DNA of 64,000 nucleotides from Aculops lycopersici (Eukaryota; Arthropoda; Arachnida; Trombidiformes; Eriophyidae). Both the position numbers and the translations under genes were made by a program. Positions 31,003 through 43,400 of this stretch are shown here, one piece after another. Under the pieces are notes generated by a model, which saw only the letters and a list, made by a program, of their open reading frames with translations, searched no databases and was not told the origin of the DNA. Location of the stretch: contig WNKI01000001.1 in NCBI GenBank assembly GCA_015350385.1, positions 1,419,870 through 1,483,869 on the forward strand, given 5' to 3'. Position 1 is the stretch's first letter, and the number at the start of each line of letters is the position of its first letter.

Positions 31003-31584
31003 TTAGTCTCTCGATATGAATCTCGCCATGGCCCAATTGCGAAATCTATTCCGGCGCTTCAATTGTTCCTGTCGAAATCGCTCCTGTTGTTCCAGTTTTT
31101 CCACCACTTCCGGTCTCTTGCACTCGGCTTCGTGGCAAACGAGCGACTCGCTGCAGGGACAGAATTGCATGTGAACCTCCTCGACTTCCAGGAGTCCATT
31201 TGGGAAGACGAGCGTTTTATTGTCGGCCTCTTGACCTGGACGACAAGTAGCGCCTTCGCCACCAAGCGAATCACAGAATGGTTCAGAGAATCGTTGCATT
31301 CCTATGGGTTATGATCGAGGTAAAGGATAATTAGTTATTCTGTGCGGCAAATTCAACATTTAAAATAACAAGTTGCTCAATTTGAACTTACCCATCACCA
31401 AACACTTGTTTTGGCCACACTGGCGACCGGAAACTCGACGCACACTCTCCACCTGGCGTAGAAAATCGTAACTCTCCGTCTCCTCTGACGCGTCCTCAAT
31501 GTCGTTCATCATATACTTTTGACTTGAAGCGAGCGACATACACAAGCTAACTAGCAGCAAGACGGAAGTGAGTAGTTTGTTCAT
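31003..31584 (-). CDS. Astakine/prokineticin-like secreted cytokine
   Basis: Two exons, 31392-31584 and 31003-31301 (phase 1, 163 residues). The first exon carries a signal peptide (LLTSVLLLVSLCMSLASS), an acidic spacer and the first cysteines (RQCGQNKCLVMG). The second has FCDSLGGEGATCRPG, a hydrophobic/acidic loop (NKTLVFPNGLLEVEEVH), FCPCSESLVC and a final Cys (AECKRP). It ends in a basic Arg/Gln-rich tail. The CxxxC...C..LG..G..C.PG...CPC..L.C...C spacing is that of prokineticins and arthropod astakines, which promote haemocyte proliferation and release. The KR-rich tail of about 35 residues is longer than in the astakines I recall. A TATAAAA lies about 85 nt upstream of the start. Confidence 0.85.
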
Positions 31585-31664
31585 CTTGATTTACTTGTTG
31601 ATGCTTCTGTCTTATTGGATGCAATTATCTTTTTCTGATCTGATCTGATCTGAAAGTTACTCAG

Positions 31665-31671
31665 TTTTATA
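31665..31671 (-). promoter_or_regulatory. TATA box of the astakine-like gene
   Basis: TATAAAA on the minus strand, about 80 nt upstream of the astakine ATG. Four GATCT-type repeats lie just downstream of it. Confidence 0.5.
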
Positions 31672-33215
31672 ACATCTATTTTTTGTGTCACTGTTGTTTA
31701 CGTTTACGTTTACTCTGGACCGCAAAATAAATTAATTGCAATTGGATCAGATTATATGATGCAAACTTTCCTAATTCCTCGGCGGCGGCGGTGGCGTCAA
31801 AAGTTGCAAAATGTGTGTATTAAACTCTGAAAGCATCTACGCAGACTGGATGTTTTTCGGACTGGATTAACTCAACCCTTCCGTTTGAAAGCAAAGTGAT
31901 TATGACGACGACTATAGTGATGATGGCGATGGTGTTGATGTTGCGCTAGAAACGTTGCAAACAAAACACACACAAAACCCCAGCTAAATGGCAGAGGGGA
32001 AACTAGAAAAAACCAGGTTTGCCACTTAACACCTCGGAAGTTGCTCCTGCATTGAGTCAGAGATCGCTCATTTGAATTAGAAGTAGACAAATCAGTTTAG
32101 CTGTTGCAAAAGAAAATTGGGAAGTTAACAACAATAACAATAACAACAACAACGAAAATAATAACAATGACTTTTACCATGATATATTGCCACTGCTGCT
32201 GCTGCTGCAACTCGCGTGCCGCACGACGCTTTATCTGCCTTAGCGGGGGCAACAGGTGTGTGCGTGCTAAATTAACGCGCACAGGTGAGCCTTTTTGTGG
32301 AACTAGAGGTAAGTGCCGTCTTGTTAGCAGACAGCCTAGCTCGAATGTAATTGACTCTTCCATTCCATTTGAACCGAGACTTCCAACGGAAGCAAATTGA
32401 AAACTCTCGCGATTTCGACAGTGACGAGTTTGCGTTTTGTCCCTAAGCTTGAGAGTTCCAAGGGAAATTGAATTTAGTAGTTTGTGATTTATAACAAAAC
32501 CACCACCGACGCTCGTGCACCTTCTAAGAACTTGATGGAGTGAAATGCACAACTTCTCCAATTATCCAGTTAGCAATGAGTCAAGCTGCTGCTACACAAT
32601 AACGTAATACCGTCAAAGACGCCCACACCTTTTATCGTCTTCAGGTGGCTAGTCTCGTTCATTGGGAGGGATAGAACTTGATTACACAATGCAACCATTC
32701 TCATGCTAACTCAGTTTCTTTTCTTATGATAACAAGATTTTCGGAGAGAGAGAGAGAGAGCGAGAAAATCCACACTCTACGATACACGAGTAGGCTTTAT
32801 CCTTGCCACGTCGACTTTTGAGATCCGAAAATTCGTGGAACCCTTTGAGAATCGAACCCTTCATTCACCACGTCATACGAAACAAGAAAACAACAGTGGA
32901 CAGTTGGGGCAACCGGGAAAATTCCACATGAATTGCTAATCTGCATCTCAATGACCCTAGCTCGGTCAAATTTATGTTAGTAATGCAGAGAGGGATCCGA
33001 TTGAATTGTAACTTATTTATTTGTAAATAGAGAGCATGACAGTGATGCTGAGAGATGAACAAGCTGCAGGATCATTAGCAAAGAGGTTAAATTCGGGTAC
33101 CCTTCAAACTGATGAAATAGCTTTGCACGCTCTTTGTGTTGAAATTAGTGCTGGTGTTTGTTTTCATCATCTGTGCCCTACCTACACGTTTATAGAAAGG
33201 AATGATTTTGCAAAA

Positions 33216-34235
33216 ATCTTGATTGGTTCCGTAATAATACCCTTCAAGGCGATGCTCGGGCTCCCAGAGGGTTGTCAGCATAATTCTAGAACCTCTCATA
33301 ATATCTTGATCAACTATATCGTTTTGAAATGCAATAATACTTGTGAGTACATGTGGCAGATTTGAAGTATCTATGTGGTTCCGGTGCCTTCGCGTTCCAC
33401 CCAACGGAGATAATTATGGATCCTTTTGCAGGCAAGAATGTTGTGTGTTTGAGCTTAAATGCACTCAAAATCGTCGGACGATCATTCGAGGATCACGGAA
33501 ACGAAAACCGCGTTCAACAATTACAACAAGCTTCCAAGTTATGCTCTTTTAACTGATAATGAGGTCTCGGAAATGTTGTGGGTATGTTTCCGGAACCCTG
33601 CGCTTGACAGACTCAAACAAGGGTGCTGCATGTTAGCTGAACATCTGCCTCAAAGTGTGCAAGTTTTGATATCCACTACACATCCCAGTCGCCCTCGGGA
33701 CCCTCGACCACCTAGCGACCTGATGCGAAATGTAGCTCGTTAACAGAGGCCCGCTCTGTGGAATGTACGAGGAATCGAACCTACAAGTTGCTCTGATTAA
33801 GTCAAAGAAAACCGTCTTTAGTGACATCAATATTCCAGAAGATACACTCGATTGCAAACATTGAAGGCAACCGGATGCTCAGAATCCAACTTCTGAGTCG
33901 TTTGCAGGGTTCATTTACTTGCTAGCTATCATAACTTCGGAGTTAGAGGTGACTTTTAGAAGCGGTTTTTTTCGGTACATTCAGCTCGACTAGACAAATA
34001 GATTCTAGATGCATTTGACGGCTATGGCATTTCTCAGCAAGAAACATCGGGACTCTTGGCGCTAGGTGGTCGGAGGTGCCGGGGGCGACCCCGACACAGA
34101 GTAGATACCAAATTTTGCATACTTCTGCGCATCGGCCATGCTATCAGGCCAAACCTTCGTTCGAGTTGATCAAGTGCAGGGTTCAGGAAATATACCCCCG
34201 ACCCTTTTGAGGCCTCAGTATCACTCAATAGAGCA
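33216..34235. repeat. Dispersed repeat, copy 2, with internal tail-to-tail inverted arms
   Basis: Second copy of the 1,020-bp element, same orientation as copy 1, about 13.2 kb away. The left edge is sharp (homology starts at ATCTTGATTGG in both). The right edge fades: after AGAGCA the copies share only part of about 20 bp. The plus-strand arm frame is 33459-33743. The minus-strand arm (stop at 34034) continues further upstream here, through HERRTPSKYYNKHRS, and in that stretch resembles the left arm more than copy 1 does. The B-box-like GGTTCGATTCC is at 33771-33781. Both arms differ between copies at replacement as well as silent sites, so strong coding constraint is not evident. Confidence 0.85.
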
Positions 34236-34572
34236 TAACTTCGGTGCTTGTTGTAATATTTGGACGGGGTTCTCCTTTCATGTCCTTCGTGTTGTGCAGC
34301 ATTGATTCTTTGTGCATTTTACATGGATTGCGAAAGTAAACACCTGACAACTAAGTGGCCGAGCCATTGACGTAAAATGCAATCAAAGGGTGCCCAAGGC
34401 TCTTAGGTTTTCAAACTTGGTCGACAATCTTTGTATGCAATTTATTGAACACGATTCTGCATTTCTAGCATCTTATTATCCAAGATATCTGAAATATCTC
34501 GGGGGCCTTGAGTTCTATCAAATACCACGAATAAGAAGCAGCTCAACTTCAATCAATGACAAGATTTGCCAC

Positions 34573-34578
34573 TTTATT
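34573..34578 (-). terminator. Poly(A) signal AATAAA of the p38 gene
   Basis: TTTATT on the plus strand, 27 nt past the p38 stop. Confidence 0.65.
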
Positions 34579-34604
34579 CACATGATTTATACAGTAAAAT
34601 AGCA

Positions 34605-36473
34605 TTAACCTGGATTGGCTAGTTTAAATGTGACTATCTCTTTCCAAATTAGCCGGCGCCAATCGTCGACTGTGTGATCCTTATCCTCAAAAGACTCGTC
34701 GTATAAACTCTCGGCAGTAGGCTCGTCATTTGGATCCGCATACTGAGCCAAATAGGGATGAGCAAGAGCCTGTTCGGCCGTGGGCCTGAGATCTGAGTCC
34801 AACTTTAGCATTTGATCCAATAGGTCAATGGCCAGTGGGTTTGCACCAGCAAAAATCTCGTAGAAATCTTTGCGCTCCATAACAGGAAGGGTTTTGACAT
34901 AATTTCTCGCCTCTTCGCTGGTGATTTTCTTCATAAACTCAGGGTCAGGTGTTCCGCATAAAGTCATTATCCTCAACAGTTGGTCAATGTGATCCTTACC
35001 CGGAAATAAGGTTCGCGAAGTGATGAGTTCGGCCAGGATGCAGCCAACACTCCAAATGTCGACCGTCTGATTGTAGCGCATCCAATTGAGCATAATTTCG
35101 GGCGCTCGGTACCAGCGAGTCGCGACGTAGCCCGTCATTTCCGCTTCCGTGTGGCGAGCCAAGCCAAAGTCCAAAACTTTGAGCTCGCAATCTTCGTTTA
35201 CTGCTATATTTGAGGGTTTTAAGTCGCGATGAATGATACCCGCCGAGTGGATATACTTGAGGCCGCGTATTATTTGGTAGGTTAAGAATTGAATGTGATC
35301 GTCGCTAAGTCGCTGAGTTTTAATGATTCCGCCCAAATCGGCGCCCATTAAATGGGTCACCAAATAGACGTCGTTAAATTCTAGAAATGATTTACATGGC
35401 GAAAAGACATCCAATAAACCAATAACATTTTCATGTCTCATATGAGCCAATAGCGTCATCTCCCTATACGTCCTCTTTGCATGAATTGGCGATTGAAATG
35501 GACGAGCCAACTTCTTGATCGCAACCTTCATTTGTTGCTGGTTATCCTGAGCCGACGAGACGAGCCCATAGCTTCCGGCGCCGACTGGCTTCAGTTGCTC
35601 GTATCTCCGGGGCACCTCCCAGAGGGCGCGGTTCAATTCGAACCTATGGAAGAGTCTGTCTTGATTCAGATTAAATTGGAGCAAGTCTATTTGTGATTGC
35701 TGTTGTTGCGGATGAGAATTCTTAACAATATTAGTTTGCGATTCAGTGGGAACTTCAAGTTCATCAGTGAGTATAATTTGATGCTGAACAGTTTGCTGGC
35801 CACCAACTATTGGTAATGGGTTGGTGTTGCCTATGCTGGGCCCGAGCTTGGAAACAGGTTGTCCTTGTACCTGTGCTTGGGGTTGAGTTTCTTCAGCTTC
35901 ATGTGGTGTGTCTAGTCTCTCGTCATTAGATTGCTGCTGCTGCTGCTGCTCTCCCTCGTCAACCTCAACCTCAGTCTCAAGCTCCATCTTTCTTCTTGGA
36001 CTCTTAGGAGTCTCACTGTTAAAACTTGCGCGCGACTCTCGCCAACTTCTACGATTGATAGGAAGCCTCAGTGCTGGAGTGTCCTCGTCGCCTGTTGTCG
36101 TTTCGGCAGTCTTTGGCCCCTCTGCAACACAATTGCTATCGCCTACTTCACTATCTAAGATCCTCTCCACTCTCGTCGACTTTGAGTGGTTGAGCACCAC
36201 AACTTCGGTTGCTCTTTTTGGTAAGCTCGAGCTCTTATCAAGACTATTGTACGATTCCGGCGATCTACTGACACTCGGCGATTGCGGCGACCAACACGAT
36301 GAACGACAAGAATAGTCGAGCGGGAACTTCAGATACTTGGTCGTGTTGGTGGTCTGATGATTTGAAATTGGTGGCCTTGCCAGGTAAATATGTGACTCAT
36401 ATTTGTTATTCCCGACACTCGTTCCACTGTGGAGCTCGTAGTAATTTTCACCAGCTAATGTTAAAGTCTTGAG
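34605..36473 (-). CDS. p38 MAP kinase with long N-terminal extension (5' end uncertain)
   Basis: The complete kinase domain is in one exon, starting about base 35640. It has the Gly loop VGAGSYGLV, the VAIKKL lysine, HRDLKPSN, the LDFGLA magnesium loop and the p38-specific TGY activation motif in MTGYVATRWYRAPE. The C-terminal common-docking segment reads LYDESFEDKD. p38 is activated by MKK3/6 in stress and immune signalling, in cytoplasm and nucleus. Unlike the usual roughly 360-residue protein, the frame stays open far upstream: the first in-frame ATG (complement of 35985-35987) adds about 115 residues. It remains open to an acceptor-like TTCCCCCTCAAG at 36474, for about 278 residues. The extension is Gln/Glu-rich and has several Ser/Thr-Pro sites. 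I expect a further 5' exon upstream of 36473. AATAAA follows the stop by 27 nt. Confidence 0.9.
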   Translation of the reverse strand, partial: LKTLTLAGENYYELHSGTSVGNNKYESHIYLARPPISNHQTTNTTKYLKFPLDYSCRSSCWSPQSPSVSRSPESYNSLDKSSSLPKRATEVVVLNHSKSTRVERILDSEVGDSNCVAEGPKTAETTTGDEDTPALRLPINRRSWRESRASFNSETPKSPRRKMELETEVEVDEGEQQQQQQSNDERLDTPHEAEETQPQAQVQGQPVSKLGPSIGNTNPLPIVGGQQTVQHQIILTDELEVPTESQTNIVKNSHPQQQQSQIDLLQFNLNQDRLFHRFELNRALWEVPRRYEQLKPVGAGSYGLVSSAQDNQQQMKVAIKKLARPFQSPIHAKRTYREMTLLAHMRHENVIGLLDVFSPCKSFLEFNDVYLVTHLMGADLGGIIKTQRLSDDHIQFLTYQIIRGLKYIHSAGIIHRDLKPSNIAVNEDCELKVLDFGLARHTEAEMTGYVATRWYRAPEIMLNWMRYNQTVDIWSVGCILAELITSRTLFPGKDHIDQLLRIMTLCGTPDPEFMKKITSEEARNYVKTLPVMERKDFYEIFAGANPLAIDLLDQMLKLDSDLRPTAEQALAHPYLAQYADPNDEPTAESLYDESFEDKDHTVDDWRRLIWKEIVTFKLANPG

Positions 36474-37136
36474 GGGGAAAGTAGATTACAAATATAATGA
36501 ATCTATGGTCTTCGATTGTAAAGTTCAAGTTTGTGGACTAATATACTAGCACAAAGTTTTGGCTTATAACCGTTAACATTGGCGACATCTGCGACAAAAA
36601 TCCCACACTTGCACATCCAGGTTTCTGGGGCACTTGCAAAAGCAATAGTAATAGCGGTAACTTTTGCTCGACTTGATGCGACAGCAGTAACATTGGTGAT
36701 AGCAACAGAGCAAGGGTTGCCTTGGGGTTGAGGTGATGTTGTTAGCTTCGATAGTATTTGCTCAGTGCGCATCCAATCGCAAGCACAACTTGGAGTTCTA
36801 TCGAAGAAGAAATTATCTCCTTTGCGATCCAGGTTCAAATGTTTACCACGAAAACTTGGGATTGGGACAGGCAAAAGCTGGTAGCAGTTGCTTTTGCTAT
36901 GAAAACTCAACGGCTGCAAATTGTAAAACTCACTAGCTTCTAAGCTAGGAACGTGGGAAGTGACAACAGAACCAATAGAACGAATGGTGGAAACAACAAC
37001 ACGAGCATCCCGTTGGCTTCGCGTGAGGCGGCCGCTTTGGAATTTGAGTGTCTACCTTGCTAGTGCTGTTGCTACTTCTACTGCCGCCACTTACAGCAAC
37101 TAGCTAGTCACTCTCTATGGAGATAACTCAACTACA

Positions 37137-37177
<41 letters not shown>

Positions 37178-37497
37178 TCGTCTAATAAGCTAGCAGTAGC
37201 ACTAATAGTCGCGTAGGTGAGCCTAAGAGAGTTAGCAAGCGAGCAACGCAAGAGGCGCGTCAGGTGATGCTAGCTACCTTGATGGCAAGCTTATGCTAAA
37301 GTGGCGTATACTGCTGGCAAGCTTGACGACGTGCGCTGTTCCTGCATGTTTAGGTGCGTCGCTGAGACAATTAATCTGCAGTTTGCAATTTGCATTCACA
37401 AGAGAAGTTACGATTTGATGGAAAATAAGAAACACTGTATCGTAGACACTTATCATTCAATCAAAAATTTATCTCAGTAGTTAGTAATGTAAGATGC
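36474..37497. other. Intergenic region between p38 and the calcium-channel 3' end
   Basis: No confident gene. It probably contains an undetected 5' exon of p38. A (CCAG)n array lies at 37137-37176. Confidence 0.4.
37137..37176. repeat. (CCAG)n microsatellite
   Basis: About ten perfect CCAG tandem units. Confidence 0.8.
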
Positions 37498-40400
37498 TCA
37501 CATCCACTCGTCTCTTTCTCGCTCGTCCACTTCACTTGCTCCAACTCCTGGCCGCCGAATCACCGAAGTTACTGTGGTTGTGTTTCCCGACGCCGGCCAG
37601 GCAACTAGCGACCGGCGACCTCCTGTAGCACTAACTGACGTAAGGACACCTGTTGATTGGGCGAACCTGGAGAGGGCGGCGGCAATTCTTGGGTGCTGCT
37701 GTCCAGCTTGGTACAATAAATGCTGACTGCCAGATGCTTCCATTTGCTTGAGCGACCCGATTGATTGGCCGCTCAATAAACGAGCTTGACTTGCACTTAG
37801 CACGCCGCTTGTTGCCAGTGAGTGTCGCTTTGGTGTTATATGTCCTCTCGCAGCCGCGGTGGCGGGATCAGCTGCCACTTGTAGCATGCTAACTTGGTTA
37901 GGATGGTGGCGTGTGGGACGAGATGAAGCAAAGACGGAGTAACCTGAACCGTCCAAACTGGCCGATGTTTGCATCATTGCCCTTCGCCTATCTGTCAGGG
38001 TTTGAGTTCCCGAATTTGGCGGCGGTTGTGGCGACCTCACAATCGACATACTTCCGCTTGGCTGCGGGTATTGCTTACCAAGAGCTCTTATGGCCATCAT
38101 TTGGGGCGTGTGGCTGTGAGACATCTCGGCCATCGAGGAGAATCTAGGTCGCTGAGCCAAATTTGTCACACTTCCTGTTGTCACCGAACTTCCTGTCATG
38201 TCGTAATTGAGACTTTGCCTATCCCTCGGTGGCAATCGCGATAGGTGAGGTAATTTCTTGGTCGCTTGACTCACACTTTGCGCGGCTACACATGGCATCG
38301 GCAGCAACACGCCCAACTCGGACAAATTGGGCAACATACGTCTAGGCAACGAGTTGGCCAGAGGTCTGGACGGAGGATGTTGTCGTTGCAAGTGATTTAA
38401 TCCTAGGAGCATGTTGGGCGAGTCCATCGTAGAACCTCTCAATAATTTGCGCGTGTGATGAGGCATATAGTTGGGTCGATTCATTGGCTGCCCTGCGTCC
38501 GCGCTTCGGTACCTGCGTCTCGCCGATAGTTGTCTTTGAAGTTGCACAGTTTCCAAGGCTGACAAACTGGTCCCTTCGCCGCCGCCGCCACCGCTACTAT
38601 CTTCGGTTATTTGATGGGATAATCTCATGGCTCTAATTTTAGCCAGGTGACTCGGTCGGGATTCTTGATCTCGAAGTAGGTCAATTTCATCGGTCGAAAG
38701 CGGTTGGACTGGTTCACTATACACGGGTTTTTGGCTTTGAAGCTGTTGATTTGAATTAAGAATCATGGGATCCAATTGGCCATAAGCAACAGGTGCTCTT
38801 GGTTGCTGATTAACCGCAGGTAACGGAGAAGATTGTTGACTCACGTAATACCGCTGCCTTTGTTGCTCGTCCATGGCGATTTCATCTGGACCCGCCCGAG
38901 AAGGCGGCGGAGGTTGCGGTGAATGACTCCCCCGATCACAATGTACACCATGGTGGTTGGTGGTCGAGTTCGATGGGTAGCTGAACTGCTTGTAGGCGCT
39001 TGTTCCCGCCGAGGAGGGCGTGGCGGGGATGGCACCACCTGAACTCGCACCAGCCCTCCTGCGGGCCGACACCCGTCGGCGTCTCTTGAATGAGCCTTCG
39101 CGAACAAATCCAATAATATCCGTTACTGCCTCGGCAAGCTTATCATTGGCCGACGAGCTTGTGCCTGATTGGCAGCAAACAGTTGGAAGGGCACTTATCG
39201 GCGGCATATCCCCAGGTGGCACACCACCGACACCTGTGTCCTCAAACTTGATTAGCGGAAGCGGACGACCCAAGTTATCCTGGCGAGCTGTTGTCATGTT
39301 GCTTGCAACTTCATATTGATGCTGCTGATACTGAGTTTTCCTTTTCAACTTGGCGCTATCCTTTGGACTCGCTCCACTTGATTCATCCTCAAACCTTTGC
39401 GCATCCATCATGACCAACCGACGCTGACGTCGAGCGCTAACTCGCCTTAGGTAGCGAAAGGAACCCTGACGATCAGCTGTAAAACTACCGTCAGATTTCG
39501 GGTTCAAATATTGGGCCCCCAAATCGTTAGCTCCGGTTCCTGGAACCCCAGTTCCGGTCGCTATACTACTCAATCTAGAGCCACGTTGCCCGCCGCTACC
39601 TTCGCTCGCCTCCAGCGACGACCTCTTGTTTCTAACGGCGCCCATAAGTCTGGCTATGAGCGAGCTGCCACTTAAACCACCTGCTCCGGGTTTCTGGCCA
39701 AATCGTGTCGTCTTCCAGTTCTCGTGTATCAAGAGGCCAGCGTAGATCTTACCCACCGTTAGATTTCCCTCATTCAACTCAACTCTTGGTGGAATCAACT
39801 TGTCAATCATCTTCTTTGCTCTCAAGGGCCACAATTTCAACAGCGTAACCCTAAGCTCGCGATCAGCTTGGTCCATCTCGTCTGCTGGTCGCATTTTTAT
39901 ACTTAGATTCTCCCTAATGAGAGCAAATAAAGTTGTTGTAAAGTTAACTTTACCTGCCTCGTTTATGGGCATGTTCATTCTAATCAACTTCTTGAAAGCC
40001 AAGCGAGAGGGACACTTGTTACCAAATCCAAGCGGAGGAGCCATATTCCTCAACATGTCGTACATTTCAGTGAAATGAATGTAACCCGAAGCGTGAGGAT
40101 CATACTCGGACCAAACCCTAATGAATTCGTCCAAATGATGGGCGCCCAGAATGGACGAATCTCTAGTTAGGTAATCAAAGTTGTCCATGATGACAGCAAC
40201 GAAGAGATTCAACATCAAGAAGGAGCAAAAGAATATAAAGGATACAAAGTAGGAATAAGCAGCATTTGAGCCACAATTTCGTCCCTTCTTCGTGGCCCTC
40301 GGGTCGCATTGCTGACCCTCAACGCAAGCCATCATCACCTGTTGCCAAGCCTCTCCAGTGGCACACCTGTTATTTTAATTTTTAGGAGATAATTGTGGTT

Positions 40401-43400
40401 CAGATAATATTAGTATTAGTCAATTTGATCTGAAATAACGGAACAGTGCAAAACAAAAGATCGGACCAAAGGAGTAAGTATTGAAGCAAACGGGGATCAA
40501 GTTGCATGCATCTCGATTTGCGAACAAACAAAGGATCTGAGAATGCGCCCATTGGCACGTGTTGATTGGTTTTGTGGCTTCGCATGAAGGGATCATTTTT
40601 TACCTGAAGAGGAGCATCAAACCTTGGACAAAATTTCTGAAATTATTATGTCTTGTTATCTGGGCATCAGGTGAGAACGCAATGTTTCCAAAGACCTGAA
40701 ATATATTGTATTGATATATAAACTACCGAGTTAAAATCTATTTATAAAACTACTATTGATTCTACCGCAACTCATGTTATGCAACAACTACCTCCACCAC
40801 TGCTACTATGCTATCATGACTATGTCCACTACCAAACTGACTACATCCACTGATTCTTTTACGGGTTCTAATCTACATCAACTAGTCAACTATTGGACTC
40901 ACCGAAAGAGTAGCAACAATGAGGTCGAGAACTTCTTAAAATGATTGTGGCGCATCAGGGATGAGTTAGGATCTAGCTGGATGTCGCCAAACATCTAGAT
41001 GGGAGGTCGTCGATCGAGTCCAGTTAGTAGATAGTAGTTGTTGCAGCTTATTAGACTGTATAATGGAGATAAATATAGACAACTTACCTGCATCCCGATA
41101 ATAGCATAGATGAAGAACAACATTGCAATCAAGAGGCAAACATAAGGCAGTGCCTTGAATGATTGTATGAATGTCCATAACAATATCCGTATTGTGTAAC
41201 CTTGACGGAGTAATTTTATCAATCTAGCTGCTCTAAAGAGTCTGAGGAATCCAACTTGCAAAACGCTCTTAACGCCAACAAATTCTACCGATAGAGCATC
41301 GCCAGCACTACCCACCACTGTAATTAGATCGAATGTATTCCAATGATCCTTGACAAAGTTCCAGAAGCCAAAGGCAAATATTTTAAGCATACATTCCAAG
41401 GCAAATAGTGCGGTGAAGGTGTGATTTAGATATCTCAGTGTATACTTGTAGGTCTCACTTTCATTGTAGGTTTTCATCATCAATAATATAGTATTGCAAA
41501 CAATGAGAAACATTATGAAATACTCAAAGGGTGTGGATACAACAACATTCCAAATTTTGTACTTGAAAGAATCCTTATCCTTTGGCATGTAACGCTGCGA
41601 TGGTCTCGCATGGATGGCAAAGTCAATGCAAGACTTTTGGTTCTTATCAATCTCGCCCTCTTCGAGTTCCTTCTCGCCCTGCTCTTGGAAGGTTATAATA
41701 ATTAGTGCAACAAAAATGTTGACAAAGAAGAAGGGAAAAACAATGAAGAAGATTATGTAGAATAAGCTCATCTCCATTCGAAACCTCGGCAGTGGACCCA
41801 AGTCCTCGAATGTGGAATCCATTGAGTGTTGCAAAACACTGGGCCACCCCTCACCTGTTTGAACGGTAAATAGAGTTAGCATTGCTGCTAGAACGTCATC
41901 GTAGTTGAAGTTATGACGCAACCACTGGCGCTTGATTACGGAAGTCGGCGGCCGGTCCGCGGTGGTTTGGGGCGACAACGATTGGGGCGGCTCATTCTTG
42001 AAGGCCTCACCGTAACACTCCTCCCTGGTGAGCTTTGCCTCATCGGTGCAATAGAAGAAGCGGCCATTGAATAGTTGGACCGCAATGACGGCAAATATAA
42101 ACTGGAACAGTATGTACACAATGAGGATATTAAACACATTTCGTAACGACGTCAAAACGCAATCAAATACAGCCTTCAACTTGGGAACCCGCTTGATGGT
42201 CTTCAGTGGCCTGAGAACTCTTAAAACTCTAAACGCCTTTATGGTGGACAAATTCTGTCCCGCCGAGCTACCGGCAAAGGCAATCAGAGCACAAGCTACC
42301 ACAATTGCGTCCAGCAAATTCCAAAAGTCTCGCCCATAACTTCCGGCGTGAAGGCAAACACCAAGGTCAATAACTTTAAGTAGCATCTCAACCGTGAACA
42401 CCAAGGTAAATGCGTAGTCGAAATAATTTAACAACACATTCCACTCGCTATCCTCAAGAACTGGATCCTCGGCAGCTAGTGATATTGAGCTGGCCACAAT
42501 GATGGTCATAATAAAGGGCTCAAAGTATGACATGTTCACAATGCCATGGGCAAAAACTCGAACGAGATTCGTGGAGGAGAATATAAACATTGACGTGTAG
42601 GGCAATATTGGCTTTGGTTCCCTACCATTGGCGCCACTTCCGTCCTGATTGCCAAAGGCAAACAAATTATCATCTTCCGGAATCATGTGCGAATGTTGGC
42701 TAATATTCTTATTTGACCTTCTCCGTCTACTTGTAACCCCAAGCACTCCAATTGTGTTATTGTTATTAGTTGATGCTGTGCTCGGGTTCCGGCGGAAGTG
42801 TTGCGCGACAGCCGCGCTAAGCCTCCGAGCCATTGGATTAGTTGAGTCAATGACGTCGACTTCCGGTTGGCTCTGCTCGGCGCCTGCCAAGTGAGTGTCC
42901 GCTTGCGCTTCAGTCACCACCCCACTTCCACTTATCCCGAGACCGTGGTTGTCGCTCTTATCGCCAACGCCAACGCTGCAACCGCCACCACCTCCAATTT
43001 CCTCCACTCTTATCGTCGGCCTCCCCTCAGCGATATTCGACTGAGCCGCCGTTTGAGCGGGAAACGGAACCGTGCTATTATCACTGTCATCGCCAGTGAT
43101 AAAGTTATTGTTATTACTATTATCACTGCAATTATTATTATTGGTGGCGGCGGTACCACTAAAATTTGCTGCTGTCTGTCCCGCTAAACCCCGATTCTGG
43201 CTCATAGGATCCGCGCGCAGAGAGGCTAGCTCCTTCTCGAGCTCCATCGCTTGAGCTCGCCTTAAATCCTCCGCCTCCTCCTCTTGGGCCGCCGTCATCT
43301 CTTGAGCATTGGCCAAGTTGTCCACTGCAATGGCGAGAAAGACATTTAGTAAAGTGTAATTACCAAATAATACCAAGATTATAAAGTACACACTGTAGAC

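Larger units (their letters stand above)
31585..34604. other. Intergenic region containing dispersed repeat copy 2
   Basis: No gene is called apart from the repeat at 33216-34235. A (GA)n tract lies at 32744-32761. Three donor-like sequences stand close together near 32254-32315, without recognisable exons. Confidence 0.45.

Noticed and set aside
32097..32561. 154-codon minus-strand frame with a hydrophobic Val/Ile end
   Set aside because: The hydrophobic end comes from an AAC/AAT triplet run; no homology or signal peptide in place.
36503..36919. 138-codon minus-strand frame upstream of p38
   Set aside because: Position is attractive for a 5' exon of p38, but there is no in-phase donor I can defend and no recognisable protein.
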